From Theobroma cacao (taxonomy: Eukaryota > Streptophyta > Magnoliopsida > Malvales > Malvaceae), in the NCBI RefSeq assembly GCF_000208745.1, contig NC_030857.1:17380820-17444819 (forward strand): a stretch of DNA of 64,000 bases. The letters run 5' to 3'. Of the stretch, positions 13,139-23,860 are shown piece after piece. A program made the translations under genes and the position numbers. The notes beneath the pieces are model-generated. The model was not told the origin of the DNA. It was given only the letters and a program-made list of their open reading frames with translations, and ran no database searches. Every line of letters begins with the position of its first letter. Position 1 is the stretch's first letter.

Positions 13139-13339
13139 TGTTAATGAAAAAAGGGGTTTTTTTATTCTAAAATCGATTCATTGGTATTTTTTATATTGTA
13201 TCAAAGCTAAGTTGTTCATTCTTGTGAACATTTTTTTTATGGTACAAAAATCAACAAAAACTCAAATAAAATTTTCTATCAAAATCATGAATGATAAGTC
13301 ACTCCATATTATCGTTTGAGTAATTCTGATAGATCAAGT
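12674..13339. other. intergenic with TA microsatellite and gap
   Basis: AT-rich spacer. A TA dinucleotide run occupies 13,008-13,053 and 13,092-13,136, on both sides of a 28-bp gap (13,054-13,081). The open frame across it is an artefact of the TA repeat. Confidence 0.7.
13054..13081. other. assembly gap (28 N) inside TA microsatellite
   Basis: N run. The sequence that resumes after the gap (ATGTATAAATTATATAT) nearly repeats the unique sequence just before it (TTGTACAAATTATATAT), which suggests the two sides overlap. Confidence 0.95.
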
Positions 13340-14026
13340 GGTTTTTTGATATCTCATGCACTAAAAGGGTCCAAGTATTCAACATGGAGGAGAGTTGTTG
13401 TCAATGCACTAGATCAAAACATAAGTTGGTATTCGTGGATGGAAAATTACTGAAACCAAAAAAAGAAGATCCAAAAGAAAATTATTAGATTATTTGTAAT
13501 GTTATGATATTAGCATCGTTGTTAAACTCACTCAATAATAAGTTACATAATAGTTTTATATATCATGACACTAACATTTGGAGAGATTTGGAAAAAAAGG
13601 TTTTCACAAGAAAGTGGACCTCGCATTCAAGAACTAAAAAGACAAATAGGCAATCCTAGACAAGGTGAATTGACAATCTCAACTTATTATACAAAAATGA
13701 AGGGATTTTGAGATCAACTTGAAAGTTTTTTCAAGTCTCATAGATGAGGATGTGTGAGTTATACGTATGGAGTCTTGGTCAAGGAAAAAAACAAAAATTG
13801 CATCAGTTTCTAATGAGATTGAATGATTCCTATGTTGTTGTAAGATCGAATATTATTTGTAAGAATCCATTACTATCTTTAACAACTATTTATTCTTTAT
13901 TGAGTTCAGAAAAGGTGAGACAATAGCAAAGCCAATTATGGAGGCAACAACATTCAAAGTATATGCTAGAGAAAGGAATCAAGATCCAAACAGGAGAACA
14001 AATTGTGAACACTGTAAGAAGACAGG
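13340..14026 (+). pseudogene. degenerate Ty1/Copia gag fragment
   Basis: In several frames the text follows the usual order of a Copia-type gag: a W-R...A-L..KNK-like start (about 13,390-13,450), a P...W-like region, a YHDTNIWRDLEKK-like stretch (about 13,560-13,600), then an RIQELKRQIGNPRQGELTIS-like stretch and a TYYTKMKGF-like stretch (about 13,620-13,710). A zinc-knuckle start NCEHCKKTG lies at about 14,001-14,026. Many stops and shifts are present. The knuckle is cut at 14,027, where an LTR-type sequence begins. Capsid-like protein by family; certainly inactive. Confidence 0.65.
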
Positions 14027-15243
14027 TGATAATTCTATTTTATAGAATTATTTTATCTCATTTTGTTATTAAAAGTTAACTAAGTTCTTAAGTTTAGATT
14101 AGGATTTAGTTATTTTTAGTTATTTCTCCAATTAGTTTACTTTTACTAAGTTATTTTATTTTATGCTATTTTTAGGTTTATTTACTTTAACGTTATTACT
14201 ATTTATTAGTTTTTATGCTTTTATAGGATTTTAAGGAATAAAGTTTCAAATTGGTGAAGAAAGGTGATCACAGAACCATGGCCTTGTTCGGACATGCTAA
14301 AGATTTTAATCATAACTCTCACTCAGATATCCAAATGATGTGATTCTTAGACTATTGGAAAGCTAAAAGATACAATTTTCATGAAGATCACTCAATGAGA
14401 CGCATTAAACATAGGATTGGAATAAATAACTCAACCACCATTAATTATAAGAAAGAAAGAATATTAAAATTTCAAACTACATGTTGAGTTCAATTGCAAT
14501 CCTAGAAAAATAAATTTAGCTCATCTTAAATATTGAAAACATAATCCAATGAAGTTCAACTATCAATGACAAGAATATCTAAGAAAAAAAGAAAACTAGA
14601 GATTTGTAAGATCTTCAATCTTCAATCTTTCAAAGTCTTTCTTGCCTTTTTGTATGCTTAGTGGCTACTTTTCCTTTAGAGAAACCCTAGTTTAAAAGTA
14701 CCTTTAAATTGCACCAAAGGTGCCTTTTATAATATACCAAAAAACCTAATTTGAATCAACTTTGGAATAAGATATCGTGCGGGCGCCAAGGCCTCAACTT
14801 TTCGGCGCTGCGACGCCTAACTCTCTAATGCATGGCTGCCTCATCACTTCTTGGCATCGCAACCTTGCTCCTTTGGCAACACGGCGCCTTGCTTGTTGTC
14901 CCATGTAGCACTAGTGCTACAATGCTAGCACTATGATGCTAGAATTCCCTTAGCTGCACCGTCAAACATTCTGATTTGTGCTCTTCTTCACTTTTCTTCA
15001 TGATTTGGCACTCCATTTCATCGGCACCTTAAAAAAACCATTCAAACTAAGTTACTCACATAAGAAAGTGAACTTAATTAACACAAAACTTAACCAAAAT
15101 CACTAAAATTAAACTAGTTAAAATAATTAAAACTAAACTTAAGAAACAAACTAGAAATAAAGAATTCCTAATTAAATCTCAAAGATTTAGCCAATTTCAA
15201 TGCTCAAAATGAGATAAAATAACTTTATTTCATAGAGTTATCA
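14027..15243. mobile_element. chimeric LTR: two LTR pieces joined head to head
   Basis: The left edge starts TGATAATTCTATTTTATAGA, and the right edge is nearly the same text inverted (RC starts TGATAACTCTATG, then shares TTATTTTATCTCATTTTG). Compared with the solo LTR at 56,907-58,332, bases 14,027 to about 14,390 match its first ~365 bp in forward orientation. Bases about 14,395-15,243 match its first ~850 bp in reverse orientation, with a diverged middle. No target duplication is visible. No protein is encoded. Confidence 0.6.
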
Positions 15244-15454
15244 TTTCAGCTCTTATTCATTTCATTTGACTATCTCTACTTAAGATTAGTCTTACACCTT
15301 AACTTTTATTCATGATTGACTTAGATACCTCATTCTAAGTATTTTTAACATAGCAAGTATTAGAACATATAAACATCTTACACACTCATCAAGTCAACAA
15401 ACAAGTTAAACTCTAGCCGATGACTATGAGAATGTCCATCTCCTATAGGGCAGA

Positions 15455-15640
15455 TATCTGTAATGGTATGTCCTCCATTACCCATGAAATTGATAATGGT
15501 ATAACCCCCATTATCCTAGGCATACATGGCACACAAGGGAATGGAATCACCATCTCACTCCTATTCTCATAAAGAGATGGTAATGATATGGCCCCCATTA
15601 CCCTAGGACTTATAGTTGTCAATGGTATACCCCCCTTTAG
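15455..15640 (+). repeat. short degenerate repeats (ATGGTAT..CCCCCATTACCC type)
   Basis: Four to five imperfect units of about 35-60 bp, each with TAATGGTAT and a C-rich block CCCCCATTA. Part of a 15.25-17.54 kb region with three different tandem arrays, which looks like the LTR or untranslated part of an old retrotransposon. No coding sequence is visible. Confidence 0.6.
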
Positions 15641-15789
15641 CTTGGGCAACTTTTCATCTTATGAAAGTCTATCAATCATTACATACTCGTCATGTAATTC
15701 ATCACTCTTATTCAAAATTTTTCATATGTGTAGCATTTTATGCATATACTTATACGTTGTCATATTACATGTGGAATCATCATCACGTA

Positions 15790-16015
15790 CGTTTCACACA
15801 TATCTTATATCATATGGTTATCCTCATCTCACATAGTATGTGGAAACAATATCACATACACAGTAACATAACATACATCATGTGTTCACTCTCAACTCAT
15901 ATAGTATGTGACAACGTCATATACATAGCAATATAGTATACATCATATGCTCATTCTTATCTCATTTAGTATGTGGAAACATCACATACATAGCAACATA
16001 ACATCTTTCATACAA
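15790..16015 (+). repeat. tandem repeat, about 75-85 bp x 3
   Basis: Three imperfect copies of a unit containing TATCTCATTTAGTATGTGGA, ACATCACATACATAGCAACA and TAACATACATCATATG. The open frames at 15.59-15.94 kb arise from this array. Confidence 0.75.
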
Positions 16016-16784
16016 TTCATGCATATCTTTTGAAGTGGTGGTTTGGTTCAAAACAATTGAAAAGACTTGTTTCCCTTGTTGAAAACTAATACATAATAGC
16101 ATATTTACATATATATATATATAAGTTTGAAAATCATTTCAAATCATGGTTTCAATCACAAACATATTTTCATCTTTAAAAAAAGTCATGGAAATCATGT
16201 CAACCAAATAACTCATCAAATCATACTAAAATAATTTGAAAACGGTGTATCCACTCACCTTAACAAAAGCATACTTCTAAACCTTGCTTTGTCAAACCTC
16301 ACTCGTTCTACTATTCTCAAGCTCAACAAATCCTATCACAACAATTTCTAATATAAGTTTCCTAATTTTCCAACAAACCCATTTATTCAAAACTAATTGA
16401 GTAAACCCATTTTCCTCTTTTAAAATCAATAATCCATAAATCTTCAAACCCGAAGCATTTAGTATGAAACCTTAAACATCCTTACCTCAAATACTTCTTT
16501 GAAAAGCAAAACCCTTAAAAATCCTCAACTTAAATGAGGGTTATAAGCTAAAATTCGTAGAAAATGCAAGTTAGGTAGTATCCATGGTGGTTAACCTCAA
16601 AAATAGTTAAATATTCCCTTAAAATTGAGTTGAAAGGCTTAATCCTTGCTAAAGATGGTCTTAGAGGCTGTATGAGGGTTTGGAGAGTGTAGGAAAATGT
16701 TTGGAGGTTCAGAAAAGAAAGAAACGTGGGATAAATCTCGGGTTAGGTATTTTATTTTTTTGATCTGGAGCTTACGGATTTACC
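16016..16784. other. intergenic / probable retrotransposon remnant, no gene
   Basis: AT-rich sequence between two tandem arrays. No frames or motifs beyond the surrounding repeat character. Confidence 0.4.
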
Positions 16785-17110
16785 TTTTAAAGCTTGGGGG
16801 TCGATCCTTGGGTTAAAATTTTCCTCCTAAGGCTATTGGAATCAACCCTTTATCCTTAAGGGGTCAATCCTATTAACTTCCAAAAGTGAGATTTCCATTT
16901 TGACTTGTTGGGAGATCAACCCTTTATCCTTAGGGATCAATCTTAGTGATATCCAAAAGCTAGATTTCCATCTTAGCTTGCAAGGATTAACCCTTTTTGT
17001 CATTGGGGGTTAATCTTGAATGTTTCTAGAAGTTTTTTGTAGACTTTACCTTGTATGGATCGACCTTCCCTTCCTTGGGGGTCAATCCTAAACATTTCCA
17101 AAAGTAAGTA
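16785..17110 (+). repeat. tandem repeat, about 80-110 bp x 4
   Basis: Four diverged copies of a unit with GATCAACCCTTTATCCTTAG, GGGTCAATCCTA and a TTCCAAAAG...GATTTCCA tail. This phrase type is frequent in LTRs of plant Gypsy elements (from memory). No frame. Confidence 0.7.
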
Positions 17111-17549
17111 AGGCTTAAAAACCTCTAAATATCAATCATCCTTGCCATGAGATCACCCCTTTATGCCTCTTTTCGCAAAAACACCTTCTTTTGGCTTCTT
17201 TCTTCTTTCATTCTTTCAACTATCAATCATCCATAAATGTATCACCACATTTTGAAGAGATTTACTATCAATGGTTGGAAAACTCACTCAATAATCATAA
17301 CTAAGATATAATTCATAAAAGCTCAAAATTTATCAAGTTTCATATAATGAAAAATCGACGTTTCACACTACAGTTGGCTTACACTCTAAGCTTACAAGCA
17401 AAAATTGCATTCAGCCATAGTATTTCATATTATAAGTAAAAAATTGCATTTAACTACAGTGTTTCAAGATTTCCATATACTTCATACACCATTTCAACCT
17501 ATAGGGAGAACCAATATTCCTATATGTAATGTGAAACAAAAAATGGGAA
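17111..17549. other. intergenic, nothing recognised
   Basis: No gene. Two short similar phrases (AAAAATTGCATT) near 17,400-17,450 hint at further degraded repeat sequence. Confidence 0.4.
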
Positions 17550-17910
17550 AAGTATACCACAAAGTCTTTGTATTGTAAAGTTTTGTTTAATTTAATCAAT
17601 GTACTATAATATTTTGTTCAATCTTGTACTATTTTGTTCAATTTAGTCTTTAAGACGTGATACAGAAAAATTGATGTGAAGAAAAATTTTTTACCATAAA
17701 AAGTTTTTGACATGTTAATATCACATCAACATCTTATGATATGTCAACCTTACGTGGGCACCACCAACAATTAATTTGGAATCAATTAGACAAAGGGACT
17801 CAATTGCAAAAGAGTTTAGAGTACATGGACTAAATCACCCAATTTTGAAGTAAAATGACTAATTGACGAAAATTTTATGGTACAAGAACTTGCAAAATAC
17901 TTTGACTATC
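17550..17910. mobile_element. short MITE-like inverted repeat
   Basis: The left edge (ACCACAAAGTCTTTGTATTGTAAAG, then TTCAATTTAGT) and the right edge (GACTAAATC, then GTACAAGAACTTGCAAAATACTTTGA) are related inverted. The middle carries the ACATGTTAA/CACATCAAC text seen in the long TIR elements at 27.2, 33.3 and 58.7 kb. Probably a small member or relative of that family. Confidence 0.5.
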
Positions 17911-19745
17911 ATTAATCATTAACAATGTTAATATTTATGGGTTATCTATACTATTTGATTGTATTGACGTAACATGACGTGACATTCAAAAATAATGCAA
18001 TAATTATACAATGAAATTTTTGTAACTAGCTTGTCAAGACAAATAAAAAATCTAAACAAGTTTTTAGACCTTTTGTAGAATATTCTTTCACTTTTCTTGA
18101 TTCACTTTCGATTATCCCTCAAACTGATATTTTAATCAATTTGGAAAATTGATTATTCTTTTTTGAAATCACCTTAAATTATAATCGAAATGGAAAATGG
18201 AAATGAAAATTCAAAATAGAAAATATAGTATAATGATTACGGATGACTCACCAGAGTTAATTATAGAGATTGTAAATTAATTTTTAAAACCAACAACACA
18301 TCAGCATAATTATTGCTTTACTTTTGAATGTTGTCTCATCATTTCATTAAATTCAATGTCATATCAATACAGAATACAGTCAGACAACATATTAATATAT
18401 ATAACAAAAATTTAAATAACGTTAACGATTGAATTAATATTATCAATTCTCGAACTTTACAAATTATTGTAAAAGAATTAAATCCATTATTTTGATGGAG
18501 TACATTGACTAATTACATAATTTAAGGAACAATTTCCGAGATCTATTTAGAATTTTTCTATATTTCCAGTACAAAATCACCATCTATGAGAAGGAAAAAC
18601 GATGAATAAAAAGACTTAATATTTTAAACAATGTACAATCACCACCACCAACATCCATGTTTGATCAGAACACACATACACAAAGGGTTGTTATAGCAAG
18701 TGCTATGACTCGATTTGATGAACTCAATCAACAAAAACCTTACACTCACACCTGTCCTTTTACTTGTGCTTAGGATTGGCAGGAGGTAACTTAACCCCAC
18801 CTGTACTTGTTTTTTTATTGCTGTTAACCTCAATAATTGTCAACAAAAAAATGTATAATATATTGCAGGAGTATGATCTTTAGTAGAAATGCAGGTCAAA
18901 GATAGGATTGGTAGACAGAAATATCAGATGAGCTTAAACAATTCCTTTTTCATATTCTGTTATAGCATCAGATGTAAATGTACCAGAAAAGTAGCATCAG
19001 GTGTACCATTTCTATATCCATAACTGCAGAAAATCTGGAAAGATAAATAACATTTCTTTTATCATTCCTTTTCCTTGATGTAAGTATCCACTACAAACTA
19101 TGAAAGCATTAGATGCAAACCTCAAATCCAGGACAAAAATTCATCTAAATGACTCAAACCTATGAGGAGCTTGAGGAGATCAATTATGTCAATTCACAAT
19201 TCATAAGTGAAGATATCTATTTATTGTTCAAAGTATCAGATCTCAGGTAATTGAATGGGTAAAAACAAATGCCAAGTGGTGAACTTAAAAAGAAAAAGAA
19301 AGAAAGAACAGTGCATTATCAAGGGATTAAATATCAGCCACAGCGTTTTTTTTGGCAAAGCTAAGCGTATGCTTTCAACCAAAGAGGATTGGCTCTATAA
19401 CGACTTGGTGGTCCGATAAAATTCTAATTATTGAAATGATTCCAAGTTCTGAGCCTAGGAATAGCTGCATCATGAGATAGCATTTTCACAACTAATGTCT
19501 GCAAACAGCGGTATGAATGACTATAGATAAAGGTGGAATGTAGAAAAAAAATGATAAAGAAATTGCAACGATAGACAATTATTCTGAGAACTGAGAACAT
19601 TAAAAACGAAAACAATTTAAAATTTATTCATGTAGAGCAAAAGAGATTTCTGAACATGCAAAAGGACTCTTCACATCTAATCTTAGATGAAAAGACCTGT
19701 GTTCTAACTATGCTCTATTTTTATTTCCATTTCCTAATAACTTGA
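17911..19745. other. intergenic, no gene recognised
   Basis: AT-rich spacer downstream (3') of the MADS-box gene. Short frames at 18.64-18.83 and 19.42-19.62 kb have no domain or start context. Confidence 0.5.
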
Positions 19746-20228
19746 TTAGGCTTTAAACCCCTTACTCTCGATCTTTTGGGTGACAAACTTAATCTTTTCC
19801 TTCAATAGATGAACCAGTTCTTTCAGATATTCTAAATTATTCAAATCACAGTTATTTTCACCTGCCATGCTTTCAGCCATAACAAGATCCATCTCCAGCT
19901 CTCTGTTTTTCGTTCTTTGCTTCGCCAATCTTACATTCAACTGCATTATGCTTCTTCTAAGCAAACTGTTCTGGTCCATCATATACTTACCTTGTATCTC
20001 TGCAGGCAAATTCTTGAACTTTTCGAGCACATTATATGCCTCAATTGGGGAAGGCCAAATGTCCGGTTGTGCATCATAAGTACTGAAAATTATTGCGCAA
20101 GCAGCAACACCACACAGGGTTGTCAGCTCATTGAGCTTCTTCCACAGCCCAGCCTTTCTTTTCTTGAGAGTCACTTTCCTGGCAGATTCATTAGAAATCA
20201 ACTCAAGCGTAACCCTCTTTCTTGCCAT
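19746..20228 (-). CDS. type I MADS-box transcription factor, M-gamma (AGL80-like)
   Basis: The frame encodes 160 residues in one exon. Residues 1-60 are a MADS domain of the M-gamma type: MARKRV start, NESARKVTLKKRKAGLWKK (DNA-contacting basic helix), ELTTLCGVAACAIIFS and the diagnostic QPDIWPSP. The rest is a leucine-rich helical dimerisation region (about 85-155) with no K-box, as expected for type I. I chose the internal Met at 20,228 because the DNA-binding domain begins there and its context is AACCATGG; an upstream in-frame Met would add nine residues of no known role. A TATA-like stretch lies at about 20,265-20,290 on the minus strand. By family (AGL80/PHERES group) such proteins act in the nucleus of central cell or endosperm; that role is inferred. 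Confidence 0.88.
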   Translation of the reverse strand: MARKRVTLELISNESARKVTLKKRKAGLWKKLNELTTLCGVAACAIIFSTYDAQPDIWPSPIEAYNVLEKFKNLPAEIQGKYMMDQNSLLRRSIMQLNVRLAKQRTKNRELEMDLVMAESMAGENNCDLNNLEYLKELVHLLKEKIKFVTQKIESKGFKA

Positions 20229-23200
20229 GGTTAAGAATGAAGAGAAGGAATGCACAGCCTTTGGGAAAAATATAGATATAAATACATGGCCATCACCATG
20301 AATGGTTAATAAGACCTTAATGTGGTAACATCGTAACTGAACAGCTCATGGTTTCCTCATGAGCAAATTCTGAATTAAGGACGCGTGTAAACTGATAAAT
20401 GGGAAAACTTTCAAACAGAAAATTTTTCAAACAATAGTTACGAACTTATTAGACCTAAACCATAAGACGGTTTCTAATTGTAGCATTTCCATGGATAGAT
20501 TATATGGTAAGTAATTTATAATGACAACTAAGGAAAGATTCTTTTTCTACCTTAAATGGTAAGATGGGACAACAATTGTATACATATCATATTGCATCAC
20601 TAAATATACTTGTCTAAATGACAAAGCCTAGTCAACATATGGAAAAGCCTAAAATGTAAAGAAATGAACTCATTTTTTTCTAGTTCTCTTATTTTTTCTT
20701 TTACGTTTTTCACAAAATTTATATATATATATATATATATTGAGTTTGAGATGTTAAACGATATAAACAATAAATAAGCAACATAAATTTCCCTAATCAA
20801 CATGAAACTAAGCATTGATTCTTGAGAAACAGTTCAGCATCAGAGACATAAATAACTTATAAAAGAAGAATTCAAGCCTTTAAAGTCATTAACCAGCTAT
20901 ATAACTTATTAGTAATTGTTCACTGCTAGCTCCATAGAAAAGATAGGTGATCAACATTTGCCAATGCTGATCACTCGCCGCTGAAAACCAGCATAGTTCA
21001 TTAGTAATTCTCATTGGAAATTCACCAACAATTACATTAATGATTGATGAGTAATGGTTTATCATCTGTGATTGTGACCACTGATCAATCCATTCATCCT
21101 CGACAGTAATCAAATGTCCTATTATATTCGCCAATCATCTTCTGCAAACCACTGTCCTATCACCATAACAAAATAATAAAAGCGAATGAATGTTTTTCAT
21201 GAAAATATGCACCAAAAGTTTATAGACTTTGGAAAGAAATTTTTCTTTCTGCAGAATGGGTAGAGTAAATGAATTAAAAAAGGTAATTTGAAATGTTAGA
21301 AGTAGAGATAGAATAACTTTATCAAAGTTCCATCATTTAATATTGCTGATGGAATGCTCAAAGTCATAAAGTTTTTGCATCCCTCGTTAAAAAGATTGGC
21401 ACTTGCTAAACTATTCAATTGCTCTTCTTGCTTCGAATTTCTATATAAGTTGCCGAAGTATCTTATATTGCCTCGTTAGTGGTCACTCACAGTTGAATCA
21501 TACCAAATCTATTCAGAAACTGAATAATGTAAAATGATCCACCACTCTATCTATCCCTTTTATGTGCACCTTACTTCCCTAAATCCTAGTAGAAAAACAC
21601 AGAAGGAAAATTTTTTCTATTGTTCCTGATTATGAATAGGTATTTACCCAAATCAAGAGCTATCAAAGAGAAAAGCAAAACAACAAGAAATACGTAATCA
21701 ATAGCCACAAGAAAGAGCCCGCTCAAGGGATATGAGAACTATCAACTCAAGGAATCTTATAGTCTTGAGGGCTTCAACAATGCTTTCTAGTCTTTCTCCA
21801 CATTCTAGCTCTAGAACAAGAGCTGACAGTGATGGAATGGGCGCTTCCTCAAGAAATTAGAACCAAAAATCACCTGTAACCTTGAATATATAAATTAGTT
21901 GAAACGTAGAGTTCACACATCTTAGTACTTAAGAACTAAGTGAGAACATCAAACCAACATAGAACTATGAGCAAGAAGCCCTTAAAGAGACAGAAAACAA
22001 AGTCAGAAGATAGAACCAATCACTTAATTTAATATGCTTCAGGCAATGGTCATGATGTACACTCAATAGAAGTAGAGCACTAAATAACTGGTAGAGTACT
22101 TGAGCAGTTGCTCATTTGACCATGGGAAGTGCTACGATGAGTAAAATGTTTAAAAAGCTCTAAGCACCAGCAATAAAGATCATCTATGCTTAACCCTGTG
22201 TAGTCAGGGCATAAAATTACTTATAAATTGAACGTTTGATACTCTGATTCGGAATTTTTTGACTTTGTTATGTTTCTCTACATTTCTACATATAGCTTGA
22301 TTAGGACACAGAACTCCATTTTCTTGGTCTTTTTTTTTTTTTTTCTAAATAATGGGAAGTACTTGCATTTGTCCCAACTTCACAGAACTCATTTTAGTTT
22401 CCATGCATTTTTATAGTATCCTAATCACAGAGTAGGGGAGCAAAAGGACAAGCTCTAATCAGCAAATTCAAAGTGGAAACCATTGGGAAGAAAGGTTCCA
22501 GTTATAAATACTTAGTTAATCAAGTTCTGCCTTTGACTGTCTACTCCACTGAATAGACATGCTTTATCACACAAGCATAGGCTATGTGCGTAATTATGTA
22601 AGGTTTAAATTTGTCTTTCTTTTTTCTGCACAAGCATGCAAACACAGGTGACCATGTGCATGTATGTGTGAATGTGAATTTACATGTGTATGAGTTATAT
22701 TCATGTATACACAGGCATGGATGCACACACATATGTTGAGAGAGAATATTGGTGGGGATTGTAATACTGAGTAAAAAGGAAAAAAAGGAAAGATCATAAT
22801 TCAGTATATTTGGAAGCAGTTTACAAAGACCAACCAATAATGTATTTCTACCACTATCCAACTCCATGGCTTCTTTTGTTTGATGGCCTAGTTTAATAGG
22901 TGCATTATGAGAAGCTATAACCCAAATGAAAGGCGAGACTTAATCCAAGTGTTGAGAATCGCACCATTAACTTTTAGCAGGTAATCTGTAAGAGGAGGGC
23001 AATAATCTTCAGATAAGATAACTACCACTTAATCAAAAACTTTTCTCCTGTCTAGTGCGTGCTTTTAGAAATGCGGTTATTTGTTACTAATGACATTTAT
23101 TCTAGTGCATCTTGTGGTTCCTGGAAAATCTTTCTTTTAAATAAGCATAATCTCCCATTTAGAAACTGATCAGAAGCAGCTGAACTTTCTCAAGAATATG

Positions 23201-23477
23201 TATTTCCATTTAAGAAAACAAAAATTGTTGAGGTTTGATGCATACCTATCTCTTTCCACTCACGTTGCACTTACAACTGGCTTATCTCTTAGGCAGAGGT
23301 TTGTGTCCAAACAGCTTTTTCTAATCTGTTTCTCACATATCAGGTGCTCACCTTTAAATTTCATATTTTATTTCCTGCAACTTCTTCCCCAATTCAGTGC
23401 ATCATCTCCCTTCCAGATCCATTACAAAAACTACACTGTTTCACGGAACAATTGAACAATCTAACCTCTTGCAACTA
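20229..23477. other. intergenic between MADS-box and PPR genes
   Basis: No gene supported. A TA run lies near 20,719-20,741. A TGCATG/ACACAC-rich patch near 22,630-22,735 gives spurious frames. The last few hundred bases may contain the 3' untranslated part of the PPR gene. Confidence 0.5.
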
Positions 23478-23860
23478 CTAGTAATCTCTACAAGAACAAG
23501 AAACTTCTAGGAAACTGTGAAAACAAATTGGATATCTGCGAATTATTTCTCTCATTTCCACTTTTGACAAGAGCTTCATTGTTGTGTGACAATCAGGGCA
23601 GGCTCTCAAAAATTTCATCACCCTAACTGAAGCTAATTTTAGCCAGCTAATAAGTCCAAAAGTCATTGCTAACTTTTCACTGTGATAGTTCATAACTGAG
23701 CCCCCTTTGGGTCTTGCTTCAGTTGTACTAGAAGCAGTCCTCTCAGCAACATAACCAAATTTCCTTACCTTCTCAAAAATTTCTTCCAATCTTGATAAAT
23801 TACTTGAATCATAGGGTGAGATATATCAACCACAGCAAAGGAATGAACTACGTTTCCAAC
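23478..23860 (-). pseudogene. detached DYW-domain tail of the PPR gene
   Basis: Directly after the stop of the PPR frame the text continues as an E+/DYW domain: VGNVVHSF, then, after a one-base shift near 23,790, RKFGYVAE. The deaminase-like signature follows (HSEKLAMTFGLIS, CPDCHTTMK, and final SCSCRDY). The usual closing tryptophan is a TAG here, so the frame ends one residue early. The zinc-site residues HxE and CxxCH are kept. Three lesions (TAA at 23,861, one-base frameshift, lost final W) mean it cannot be translated with the PPR array unless read-through occurs. Confidence 0.8.
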
